A stretch of 64,000 nucleotides of DNA, taken from positions 1 to 64,000 of the forward strand of contig DBTY01000034.1 in the NCBI GenBank assembly GCA_002307295.1, read 5' to 3'. This document shows, piece after piece, positions 35,450 through 43,896 of the stretch. The notes beneath the pieces are model-generated. The model was not told the DNA's origin and did no database searches. It saw nothing but the letters and a program-made list of their open reading frames with translations. Numbering within the stretch: the first letter of the stretch is position 1; each line of letters starts with the position of its first letter. This DNA is from Ignavibacteriales bacterium UBA1304 (GTDB taxonomy: Bacteria; Bacteroidota; Ignavibacteria; Ignavibacteriales; Ignavibacteriaceae). A program made the translations under genes and the position numbers.

Positions 35450-36853
35450 TTATTCTTCCTTAATAACGCCAAGAAAAGACGTGTTAATAGTAGATATTAA
35501 TTTTCCGTTTTCGTAAACGCCTAACGTTAACGGCGTGTTTAGTTCTTTCAAATCGTTTTTATTTAGTATCAATAAAAGTTTTGTCTCAAATACTCCCTGA
35601 GATTTAACTTCTAACTTTTGTCCAATTATTTTTATTTCGCCTTTCATGTTTAAAAGTTTTATATCAATGGCGATAGTCCTATAAGTTTTATTAACAACTT
35701 CTATATTATAAAGGTTGCTTATCCTGTTATCAGGCTGTTCCTGCGAAAGGAGTCCAGGCGTTCTTAATACTTCCACATCTACTTCTTTTCTGTTTACAAG
35801 CAATAGAGAAAATATGGTTAAAAGAACAACTAATAAAACGGAATAACTTATTACGCGTGGAGTAATTCTTTTTTTTGCTTTTTCTTTTATGCCTTTCAAA
35901 GAATCGTATCTTATTAGTCCCTTAGGCTTATTTGTTTTTTTCATAACATAATCGCATGCGTCAATACAAGCGGTACAGTTAACGCATTCAAGCTGAACGC
36001 CGTTTCTTATATCTATGCCCGTTGGACAAACGTCGACGCATAAGCCGCAATCTATACAATCGCCTTTAGTTCGGTCTTCGTTCTTTTTAATTTTGCCTCT
36101 TGGTTCGCCTCTAACATAATCATAAGCTACAATAATTGAGTTTTGATCTAACAATACCCCTTGGAGCCTGCCGTAAGGGCAAACGATGATGCAGGCTTGT
36201 TCCCTGAACTTTGCAAATACAAAATAAAACACTCCTGAAAATATTACAATTGCAATAAATCCAGTTAAATGTTCTGACGGAGGCGATTGAACAATTTTAA
36301 ACAGATTGTCAATCCCAATTATGTAAGCAAGAAAAGTATTGGCTATAAAAAAAGATATTAAATAAAATATTATATGCTTTGAAGTTTTTTTTAAGAATTT
36401 TGAACCGCTTAATGGCGCTTTGTCTAACTCCCGCTGCTTTGCCGCGTCCCCTTCAATAAGGTATTCTATTTTTCTGAATACCATTTCCATAAACACCGTT
36501 TGCGGGCATATCCAGCCGCAAAATATTCTGCCAAACACCGCGGTAAAAAGAACTACAAAAACAATAATTGTTATCATAGCAAGAACAAACAAATAAAAAT
36601 CCTGCGGGCCAAATGTAAGACCAAATAAAATAAACTTTCGTTCAAGAACGTTTAACAATATAAACGGATGACCGTCAGTTTTAATAAAAGGCATAATAAA
36701 AAGGATAGCAAGCAGAATTACGCTTACAAAAGTTCTCGCGTTTGTAAAATATCCTTTGGGTTTTTTAGGATAAACCCAGGCTCGTTTTCCTTTTTCGTTT
36801 ATAGTAGCAATAGAATCGCGAAACGAGTCGTTTTGTCCTTCAGTGTTTTCCAT
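35450..36853 (-). CDS. ccoG: CcoG/FixG ferredoxin-like copper-handling protein
   Basis: A 467-residue polytopic membrane protein. Five membrane spans, GRIFCGWICPQTVFMEMVF near residue 108, and two 4Fe-4S ligand sets, CIDCGLCVDVCP and CVNCTACIDACD, near 260-295. A C-terminal Ig-like periplasmic domain follows after a last span near 335-355. CcoG is reported to reduce Cu(II) to Cu(I) during cbb3 maturation. It lies 3 bp after the ccoP stop. Confidence 0.95.
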   Translation of the reverse strand: MENTEGQNDSFRDSIATINEKGKRAWVYPKKPKGYFTNARTFVSVILLAILFIMPFIKTDGHPFILLNVLERKFILFGLTFGPQDFYLFVLAMITIIVFVVLFTAVFGRIFCGWICPQTVFMEMVFRKIEYLIEGDAAKQRELDKAPLSGSKFLKKTSKHIIFYLISFFIANTFLAYIIGIDNLFKIVQSPPSEHLTGFIAIVIFSGVFYFVFAKFREQACIIVCPYGRLQGVLLDQNSIIVAYDYVRGEPRGKIKKNEDRTKGDCIDCGLCVDVCPTGIDIRNGVQLECVNCTACIDACDYVMKKTNKPKGLIRYDSLKGIKEKAKKRITPRVISYSVLLVVLLTIFSLLLVNRKEVDVEVLRTPGLLSQEQPDNRISNLYNIEVVNKTYRTIAIDIKLLNMKGEIKIIGQKLEVKSQGVFETKLLLILNKNDLKELNTPLTLGVYENGKLISTINTSFLGVIKEE

Positions 36854-36856
36854 TCT

Positions 36857-37753
36857 TTACATCTTTTTTATATCAACATTTGAAGAATCTGCCGCGTCCT
36901 TATATTCCGTTCCTTCCGGCGGCTTTCCGTTAGGCGGATTTGTACCATGAAGCGATATAACATAGCTTGCAGCCTGCTGCATCTGCTTAGGGCTCAACTG
37001 CGTTTGCCAGCTTAGCATGCCTTTTGCAACTACGCCATATTTTATTGTAGTAAATATATTTTTAATCCCGCCGCCATGGAGCCAGTAATCGTCAGTTAAA
37101 TTAGGCCCTACAATGCCTTCCCCCTTGCCGCCATGACACGGAGAGCAGTTAGCGCTAAAAATCTCTTTCCCCTTTGATAAAGATTCCACGTCTTTTAGGA
37201 GCGTTACGCTTGTTTCGCTTATAAACGCGCCTGTTCTAATTAGTTCAGCTTTTTGAGCGTCTGCAACTTGAACTTCTTCTTTATACTCGTCTGCCATAGT
37301 TTTGTTTTTAGAAAACACATGAAAATTTAACAAGTAAGCGGCCGCAAAAACAATGGTGGCGTAAAACAAGAACTTCCACCAGGGGGGCAAATTATTATCA
37401 AGCTCTTTTATGCCGTCAAAATCATGCTCAAGAAGAATATCGTTTTCTTTTTCAATAGGAGCAGCGCCTGAAAGCTTTTGAAGAATTAAAGCTATCGCTT
37501 TATTTTTATGAGCGATTTTAACTTCTTCTTTTTTATCGTTAAGAAATACTATTCCAAGAAAAGTTAACAGTAGTAAAATTAAAAACATAACTGCGGAAAA
37601 GTTCATATAACCGTCCAAAGAAGGATCTGACGTTTGCGCCTGTAAACAAGGAGCTCCCATAGCCGTTAAAATAAATATTTTGCGATATAAACGTTTAGCT
37701 CTAAAACCCGGCTGATGGTTCTTAAACTCAAAAGCATTAAAAAAACTTATCAT
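36857..37753 (-). CDS. ccoP: cbb3 oxidase subunit CcoP, single-heme form
   Basis: A 298-residue membrane-anchored cytochrome c. Two N-terminal spans near 50-70 and 125-145 flank a cytosolic part; DGIKELDNNLPPWWKFLFYA is the FixP N-terminal signature. One heme motif, CSPCH near residues 203-207, is followed by a distal Met in KGMLSW. Proteobacterial CcoP has two hemes, so this is the short one-heme form seen in Bacteroidota. It passes electrons to the catalytic subunit. It begins 2 bp after ccoQ. Confidence 0.9.
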   Translation of the reverse strand: MISFFNAFEFKNHQPGFRAKRLYRKIFILTAMGAPCLQAQTSDPSLDGYMNFSAVMFLILLLLTFLGIVFLNDKKEEVKIAHKNKAIALILQKLSGAAPIEKENDILLEHDFDGIKELDNNLPPWWKFLFYATIVFAAAYLLNFHVFSKNKTMADEYKEEVQVADAQKAELIRTGAFISETSVTLLKDVESLSKGKEIFSANCSPCHGGKGEGIVGPNLTDDYWLHGGGIKNIFTTIKYGVVAKGMLSWQTQLSPKQMQQAASYVISLHGTNPPNGKPPEGTEYKDAADSSNVDIKKM

Positions 37754-37755
37754 CT

Positions 37756-37959
37756 TTATATCCTTTGATTATTTTCTAAATCATTATTCAGCCCGCTGCC
37801 ATTTTGTTCAAGAGGCAGGTTTTCCATTTTTGTTATGTAAGTTTTATCTACCTTTATTACCCAATAACACAATCCGATAAAAAAGGCAAAAAATATGATT
37901 AACGATATTATCGGATATATTTCAATTCCTTCTATACTGCTAAGATAATTACTAAACAT
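37756..37959 (-). CDS. ccoQ: CcoQ-like small oxidase subunit
   Basis: A 67-residue protein with one membrane span (about 13-35: PIISLIIFFAFFIGLCYWVI) followed by a charged cytosolic tail. Its size, topology and position between ccoNO and ccoP match CcoQ/FixQ, which stabilises the complex. Sequence alone would not identify it. Confidence 0.8.
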   Translation of the reverse strand: MFSNYLSSIEGIEIYPIISLIIFFAFFIGLCYWVIKVDKTYITKMENLPLEQNGSGLNNDLENNQRI

Positions 37960-37967
37960 AATTTTCC

Positions 37968-40091
37968 TTACTTAGTTAATGAAGTATCTGCTTTTATATC
38001 GGTTCCAAGCCTCTGTATATAAGAAATTAAAGCTACAATTTCTTTTCGTTTTGTAACCGGCGCGCCGTTTTTTCTCAGGTCTTTGGCTATAACTCCCGCC
38101 TGATTCATTAATAAGGCATTTGCAATATTTTCATATCCATCAGGATATGGGACTCCAAGTTTACGCATTGCGTTTATTTTTGCAACAGTAGTGGAAGTAT
38201 CAAGCTCCTGTTCCGCGAGCCATGGATAAGAAGGCATTATTGAACCGGGAGACATTGTCCTTGGGTTAACAAAGTGGTTATAGTGCCAAAGGTTGGGATA
38301 TTTCCTTCCCTCTCTTTGCAAATCGGGTCCGGTTCGTTTTGACCCCCATAAAAACGGATGATCATAAACAAATTCGCCAGCTTTAGAATACTCGCCATAG
38401 CGTTCCGTTTCAGAACGGAAAGGCCGTATCAACTGCGAATGACAATTATTACAGCCTTCTCGTATATACAAGTCTCTTCCCTGCAACTCAAGCGGCGTGT
38501 ATGGCTTTACGCTTGCTATAGTAGGTATGTTTGATTTAATCAAATAAGTAGGAATCATTTCCACCAGACCGCCAATTAAAATTGCGACTAATGAAAGTAT
38601 CATAAATTGTATTGGACGGCTTTCAAGCCAATGGTGCCCTTTTTCTCTATTTGCAGCGCTTTCTTTTACCAATGCAGGCGCTTCGGCGTCTTCATTTGCT
38701 AGAAAACTCCCCTGCATTGCGGTTTTTACAAGATTATACGCCATAACAATTACGCCTGAAAAATACAGAACTCCGCCTATAGCTCTAATCATGTACATAG
38801 GAATAATTTGCAAAGTTGTTTGCAGAAAATTAGGATACTGCAAAATGCCAAACGAATTAAACTGCTTCCACATCAACGATTGCGTTAAACCCGACCAGTA
38901 CATTGCAGAGGCATAGAAAACAATGCCTATAAAGCCAATCCAGAAATGAAAATTGGCAAGCTTACGCGAGTACAAATTTGTTCTGTATAACCTCGGTATA
39001 AGCCAGTATAAAATTCCAAACGTAAGAAAACCATTCCAGCCTAATGCGCCTATATGAACATGAGCGATAATCCAATCGGTAAAATGCGCTAAGGCGTTTA
39101 CATTTTTTAATGATAACATTGGCCCTTCAAAAGTAGCCATACCATAAGCCGTAATTGCAACGACCATAAATTTCAAAACAGCGTCTTCCCTCACCTTATC
39201 CCACGCTCCTCGCAAAGTAAGCAAACCGTTAATCATACCGCCCCATGAAGGCGCAATTAACATGATTGAAAACACCGTGCCCAAAGATTGAGCCCAGTCA
39301 GGCAACGCAGAATATAACAAGTGATGCGGCCCCGCCCATATATAAATAAATATTAAAGACCAGAAGTGTATTATAGAAAGACGGTAGGAATAAACAGGTC
39401 TGTTTGCCGCTTTTGGTAAAAAGTAATACATAAGTCCAAGATAAGGAGTAGTTAAAAAGAACGCCACAGCGTTATGCCCATACCACCACTGTACTAGCGC
39501 GTCCTGCACGCCTGCATAGACAGGATAGCTCTTTATCCAGGTAACAGGCAGTTCTATTGAGTTTACGATGTGAAGCACTGCCACAGTAGCTACAGTTGCA
39601 ATATAAAACCATATTGCAACGTACATATGTTTTTCTCTTCTCTTTAGTATCGTGCCCATCATATTAATGATAAAAACGACCCAGACTAAAGTTATCATAA
39701 TATCAATAGGCCATTCAAGTTCGGCATATTCTTTACTTGAAGTAATGCCCAATGGAAGCGTTACAGCCGCAAGAACAATTATAAGCTGCCATCCCCAAAA
39801 ATGTATTCTGCTCAGCAAATCGCTGAACATTCTGGCTTTGCACAGCCTTTGAAGAGAATAATAAACCCCCATAAAAATACCGTTGCCTACAAAAGCAAAT
39901 ATAACGGAGTTTGTATGCAAAGGGCGTATTCTGCCAAATGTTGTATACTGCGTCCCTAAATTAACCGCGGGAGAAAATAACTGCGACGCAATGAGTAAAC
40001 CAACTAACATCCCGACGATCCCCCAAATAACCGTAGCGATTGAAAAGTCGCGGACGATTTTATTATCGTAGCTGAATTTATCGATCTGCAT
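37968..40091 (-). CDS. ccoNO: Fused cbb3 oxidase subunits CcoN-CcoO
   Basis: A 707-residue fusion. Residues 1-480 are CcoN, the 12-span heme-copper subunit (LHTNSVIFAFVGNGIFMG, WWYGHNAVAFFLT, HIGALGWNGF for heme and CuB histidines). Residues about 490-707 are CcoO, a membrane-anchored cytochrome c: CNNCH near 547-551, LIRPFRSETERYGEYSKAGE and a Met in GSIMPSYPWL. The enzyme is a high-affinity terminal oxidase reducing O2 with proton pumping. The fusion is known in Bacteroidota and absent from proteobacterial operons. AGGAG lies just before the ATG. Confidence 0.95.
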   Translation of the reverse strand: MQIDKFSYDNKIVRDFSIATVIWGIVGMLVGLLIASQLFSPAVNLGTQYTTFGRIRPLHTNSVIFAFVGNGIFMGVYYSLQRLCKARMFSDLLSRIHFWGWQLIIVLAAVTLPLGITSSKEYAELEWPIDIMITLVWVVFIINMMGTILKRREKHMYVAIWFYIATVATVAVLHIVNSIELPVTWIKSYPVYAGVQDALVQWWYGHNAVAFFLTTPYLGLMYYFLPKAANRPVYSYRLSIIHFWSLIFIYIWAGPHHLLYSALPDWAQSLGTVFSIMLIAPSWGGMINGLLTLRGAWDKVREDAVLKFMVVAITAYGMATFEGPMLSLKNVNALAHFTDWIIAHVHIGALGWNGFLTFGILYWLIPRLYRTNLYSRKLANFHFWIGFIGIVFYASAMYWSGLTQSLMWKQFNSFGILQYPNFLQTTLQIIPMYMIRAIGGVLYFSGVIVMAYNLVKTAMQGSFLANEDAEAPALVKESAANREKGHHWLESRPIQFMILSLVAILIGGLVEMIPTYLIKSNIPTIASVKPYTPLELQGRDLYIREGCNNCHSQLIRPFRSETERYGEYSKAGEFVYDHPFLWGSKRTGPDLQREGRKYPNLWHYNHFVNPRTMSPGSIMPSYPWLAEQELDTSTTVAKINAMRKLGVPYPDGYENIANALLMNQAGVIAKDLRKNGAPVTKRKEIVALISYIQRLGTDIKADTSLTK

Positions 40092-40118
40092 TAACTATTC
40101 TCCTAATATAATAGAATA

Positions 40119-40277
40119 CTAATCTTTTTTTGTTTCTTTTACGTCGTCAAACAATATACGAATAGAGGGAGTATATTTATCTTCAAATTGCCCGGATTTA
40201 ACAGCCCATAAAAAGGCTGCTAAAAAGCCAAGAGCTACTAACAAACTAAAACATATTAAAACAGCTATTACGCTCAT
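40119..40277 (-). CDS. ccoS: CcoS-like assembly protein (52 residues)
   Basis: A short gene of 52 codons plus stop that is easily missed. MSVIAVLICFSLLVALGFL begins a single N-terminal span, then AFLWAVKSGQFEDKYTPSIR, the CcoS hallmark (W-x2-KxGQFDD pattern), and a charged tail ending ETKKD. It lies 3 bp after the ccoI stop and 27 bp before ccoNO, the common ccoI-ccoS order. CcoS is needed to insert cofactors into the catalytic subunit. Confidence 0.9.
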   Translation of the reverse strand: MSVIAVLICFSLLVALGFLAAFLWAVKSGQFEDKYTPSIRILFDDVKETKKD

Positions 40278-40280
40278 AAA

Positions 40281-42704
40281 TTATATCAATCCTTTTCTTT
40301 TAGCGGTATAATTTGTAGATACGGTAGCAAACACTACTACAGATACTGAACTTAACGGCATAAGTACAGCCGCAAATAAAGGAGACAACATTCCCTGTAC
40401 TGCTACAACCAGTCCAGCAAGATTATAAAGAAACGAAACGGCAAAGCTAACTTTAATTATAGTTAAACTTGTTTTGGCAAATTCTATAAAGACAGATAGT
40501 TTCTTAAACGAACCCGCGTCTAATATAGCATCGCACGCGGGAGAAAAATTTGAAACATTTTCTGATATCGAAATTCCTACGTCGCTTTGCAATAAAGCTC
40601 CCGCGTCGTTTAATCCGTCGCCAATCATCAATACTCTATTCCCGCCAGATTGCAGTTTTTTTATAAAGTTCAGTTTATCTGATGGAGACTGATTAAAATA
40701 TAATTCTGATGCAGCCGGAAAAATTCCGCTTAATTGTTCCATTTCATCATTGTTATCGCCGGATAAAAGAAAGAGTTTATATTTCTTTTTTAACGAACTT
40801 ATTACTTCGCTCAAACCGTTTCGGTAATCGTTACATATTGCAAAATGCCCTTTTATTTCGTCATCAATTTTAACAAATACTTTGGAGCTTTTTTTGACGC
40901 CGATTTTTCCTTCATCGGCAGTTTCATTAACGCCTACAAATTTATCAGAGCCTATTTTTATTAATCGGTCGTCTACCAGCCCTTCAATTCCCTTTCCAGG
41001 AAATTCTTTATAGTTTAAGACGGATTCATTTTTTACTTCCGCCATATAATTATTTATTTTTACGCTTAACGGATGAGTTGAGTTTTTTACAATGGACTTT
41101 ACCAAACTTTTTTCATATTCGCTCAAAACGCCCCCCGAATATTCAACATTTGAATTTCCAGATTGAGTAATTGTTCCGGTTTTATCAAAAACAAAAGCGT
41201 TTACCGCAGCTAAAAGCTCGATTACAAAAATATTCTTCAGGTAAAATTTATTCTTTCCAAATATTCTTAACGTTGAGCCCAATGTAAACGGAGTAGACAT
41301 TGCAAATGCGCATGGACACGCAATTATTAAAACTGAAGTGAACGCATTTACCGCAGTATTAATATTTATCCCCGCCCAATAAATAAATGATAAAGACGCA
41401 ATAACAAGGATAGAAATAGTAAAGTATTTGCTTGCTGTATTAACTAAAGAAGTTATTCCCCGTTCTTCCATTTTGGGATAATTGTTGTTCCATAACTGCG
41501 TAAGATAACTCTGCGAAACTTCTTTTATTACTTCAAGTTCAATAGCCTGACCTAAATGCTTACCCCCGGCATAAACAGTCTCTCCGCATGTTTTTATAGT
41601 AATATCCGATTCGCCTGTAACAAAACTATAATCAATATTCCCCTGCCCTGAAAACAAAATAGAATCAGCAGGAATAAGTTCGTTATTACGTACGACTATT
41701 CTATCGCCTTTGGCCAAATCGGAAAGAGGAATAACTTTTTCCAAGCCGTTTTTTATCTTAGTTACCGAAATTGGGAAATATGATTTATAGTCTCTTTCAA
41801 AGTTTAAAGTATCGTATGTTTTATTTTGGAATAATTTCCCAAGCAATAATAGGAATAACAAACCTGCAAAAGAATCGAGATATCCAGGGCTTGAATTGAT
41901 GAATATTTCATACAAACTGCGCAGATACAAAGCCGTTATACCAAGCGATAAAGGAAAATCGATATTAATTATTTTTTTTCGTATTCCCTGAAATGCAGAA
42001 ATAAAATATCCGGATGAGCAGTAGAATAATACCGGCAGAGAAAGAGCTACGTTTACATAGCTGAAGAACTGTTTTAATTGTTTATCAGAAGGATTAAGAG
42101 ATAGATACTCAGGAAAACTAAGAAGCATAATATTGGCAAAAACAAATCCTGCAATCCCTATTTTATAATATATGCTTTTGTCGTCGGCGCGTTTGGTTTT
42201 ATCTTTTATATTCTCATAATTAATTTCCGGCTCGTAACCAATTGAAGTTAACAGTTCGACTACCTGCCTTAAAGAAACTTCCTGTTTTTTGAAACTTATA
42301 TAAATTTCTTTTTTTAGGAAATTTACTTTAGAATCCGTTACGCCAGAGGAAAACTTGTATAGCAATTCCAGCAGCCAGACGCAGGAGCTGCAATGCATTT
42401 GCGGCAGAATAAAAGTGACTTTAGAAAAATTGCCGTCAGAATAATCCAATAGCTTTGAAATTATTTTTTCGTCGTCAAGATATTCAAATTTATTTTTTGA
42501 GACAGGAGTGTTTTGTTTTAAGCCGGGAGCGGAGTCTAAAGTATAATAATTACATAGATTGTTTTCATTAAGAATTTCGTAAACTGTACGGCATCCTGAA
42601 CAACAAAAATATTTGTCGCCGGTTTTTATCTGTTCATCCGGGCAAACGTCCCCGCAATGGAAGCAGATAATTTCTTCTTTGACCGTATTCAACTCAGTTT
42701 CCAA
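40281..42704 (-). CDS. ccoI: CcoI-type copper-translocating P-type ATPase
   Basis: An 807-residue P1B ATPase. The N-terminus has a Cys-rich domain (CFHCGDVC and FCCSGC, residues 14-40) and an HMA domain with MHCSSCVW near 100. Eight spans surround the CPC ion motif in ACPCAFAMSTP, the phosphorylation site DKTGT and MIGDGLNDAGAL. It exports copper for assembly of the cbb3 CuB centre. The TTG start with AGAGG upstream is the only fitting one. First gene of the minus-strand cbb3 operon. Confidence 0.93.
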   Translation of the reverse strand: METELNTVKEEIICFHCGDVCPDEQIKTGDKYFCCSGCRTVYEILNENNLCNYYTLDSAPGLKQNTPVSKNKFEYLDDEKIISKLLDYSDGNFSKVTFILPQMHCSSCVWLLELLYKFSSGVTDSKVNFLKKEIYISFKKQEVSLRQVVELLTSIGYEPEINYENIKDKTKRADDKSIYYKIGIAGFVFANIMLLSFPEYLSLNPSDKQLKQFFSYVNVALSLPVLFYCSSGYFISAFQGIRKKIINIDFPLSLGITALYLRSLYEIFINSSPGYLDSFAGLLFLLLLGKLFQNKTYDTLNFERDYKSYFPISVTKIKNGLEKVIPLSDLAKGDRIVVRNNELIPADSILFSGQGNIDYSFVTGESDITIKTCGETVYAGGKHLGQAIELEVIKEVSQSYLTQLWNNNYPKMEERGITSLVNTASKYFTISILVIASLSFIYWAGININTAVNAFTSVLIIACPCAFAMSTPFTLGSTLRIFGKNKFYLKNIFVIELLAAVNAFVFDKTGTITQSGNSNVEYSGGVLSEYEKSLVKSIVKNSTHPLSVKINNYMAEVKNESVLNYKEFPGKGIEGLVDDRLIKIGSDKFVGVNETADEGKIGVKKSSKVFVKIDDEIKGHFAICNDYRNGLSEVISSLKKKYKLFLLSGDNNDEMEQLSGIFPAASELYFNQSPSDKLNFIKKLQSGGNRVLMIGDGLNDAGALLQSDVGISISENVSNFSPACDAILDAGSFKKLSVFIEFAKTSLTIIKVSFAVSFLYNLAGLVVAVQGMLSPLFAAVLMPLSSVSVVVFATVSTNYTAKRKGLI

Positions 42705-43022
42705 AAATAAGGCCTCTGTTTAACCATTAGTTACAAAAAGGCTAAGAATAAAAGACAATCAACAAGCCGTTTAAATTATTAATTCTGCAATTCCTTTTTA
42801 AAGGATAAGCGTTTTCAAATAAAACGCCACTAAATTAACCGAATAAGATAATTATTAGTTCCGATAAACTTCTATTTTGAAAATAAGTATATATATAAAT
42901 TTTTAATGACTCACGTTAAGCGGAAACAGTAAACACACATTACTTTATAAGCGAAGTTAACTAACGTTGTTTTAAATTTCAATTAATTTAACTAAGTTTG
43001 TCAATAAATATTTTAGGAACAA
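42705..43022. other. Divergent intergenic region between ccoI and a secreted-protein gene
   Basis: About 320 AT-rich bases that should hold promoters for both the cbb3 operon (minus) and the gene at 43023 (plus). No full TTTG-N19-TAnnTTTG or FNR-like TTGAT-N4-ATCAA site was found. A short inverted repeat TCCTTT-TT-AAAGGA at 42792-42805 is the only symmetrical element noticed. No open frame or RNA gene was seen. Confidence 0.5.
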
Positions 43023-43472
43023 ATGAAAAATTTTAATAAAGCGGCAATATTTTTTTGCGCATTATTTATATTGCAAACCAATATTTTTTCGCAAAACATA
43101 GATAAAGACTGGAAGAAAGTTCAATCTACTGACAGAAAGATATGGTATTATGCGCCGTCTCTTGAAAACGTTAAGGACAAAAAGTTTACTCTCCGCATAA
43201 TAGAGCTGTACACTCCCCCGATTACAATTACCTATGTAACTCAGCCTATCTCAAAATCGATAACGGAATATAGAGTTAATTTAAATATTGCGCGCTATGG
43301 AATAGTAGAAATAAGTTATTATAATTCTCACGATAAATTAATTACGCATTACAACTACGATAATCCCAAAGAACAAACCGATTACAAATACACGTATCCA
43401 ATTACAGACGACAATACAATAGTCTCCATAATAAAAAAATATATCATCAACAACGAACTGAAAGCCAAGTGA
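43023..43472 (+). CDS. Small exported protein of unknown function
   Basis: A 149-residue protein with a signal peptide ending at IFSQN. The mature part starts DKDWKKVQSTDRKIWYYAPS and is mainly beta-strand. The opening recalls small surface-adhesion protein E-like proteins of unknown role. I do not recognise the family with confidence. Its last four bases overlap the start of the SET-domain gene (GTGA), so the two genes are translationally coupled. Confidence 0.75.
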   Translation: MKNFNKAAIFFCALFILQTNIFSQNIDKDWKKVQSTDRKIWYYAPSLENVKDKKFTLRIIELYTPPITITYVTQPISKSITEYRVNLNIARYGIVEISYYNSHDKLITHYNYDNPKEQTDYKYTYPITDDNTIVSIIKKYIINNELKAK

Positions 43473-43873
43473 AAAAAGTAGAAAAAACATACGCAGATAA
43501 TATATTCGTAAAAGACTCCGCTATCCACGGCAAAGGGATATTCACTTCAGCGTTTATTCCCAAAGGCGAAATTATAATGGTAATAGAAGGAGAAATGATT
43601 TTAGAAGACGAGTGTATACGCCGGGAAGAAGAGGAAGACAATGTTTATATATTCTGGAACGGCGACACGTATATAGACACAAAAGATACGGATAAGATAA
43701 AATACATTAACCATAGCTGCGATTATTCATGCAGCGTTCTTGAACGGGATGAAAAAAGCCTATATTTAGCTGCTCAAAGAGACCTAAATATAGGCGAAGA
43801 GTTAACAATTGATTACGGTTACGAAGAAATCTATGATCTCTGTAACTGTAATATATGCAGACCGACAAATTAG
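43469..43873 (+). CDS. SET-domain protein methyltransferase
   Basis: A 134-residue minimal SET protein that would methylate lysine using SAM. HGKGIFTSAFIPKGEII begins the SET fold, KYINHSCDYSCSV is the NHS motif, GEELTIDYGYE the catalytic DYGY motif, and a post-SET CNCNICRP (C-x-C-x2-C) may bind zinc. Bacterial SET proteins are scattered and often thought to have been acquired by transfer. The GTG start overlaps the stop of the exported-protein gene. The target protein is unknown. Confidence 0.9.
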   Translation: MKKVEKTYADNIFVKDSAIHGKGIFTSAFIPKGEIIMVIEGEMILEDECIRREEEEDNVYIFWNGDTYIDTKDTDKIKYINHSCDYSCSVLERDEKSLYLAAQRDLNIGEELTIDYGYEEIYDLCNCNICRPTN

Positions 43874-43896
43874 ACGAGTTTACTTTTCGTCTTTTT
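43872..43896 (+). terminator. Terminator overlapping the typA 3' end
   Basis: AGACGA at 43872-43877 pairs with TCGTCT at 43887-43892 around a 9-base loop, followed by five T. It overlaps the SET gene stop and the last codons of the convergent typA gene. Confidence 0.45.
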
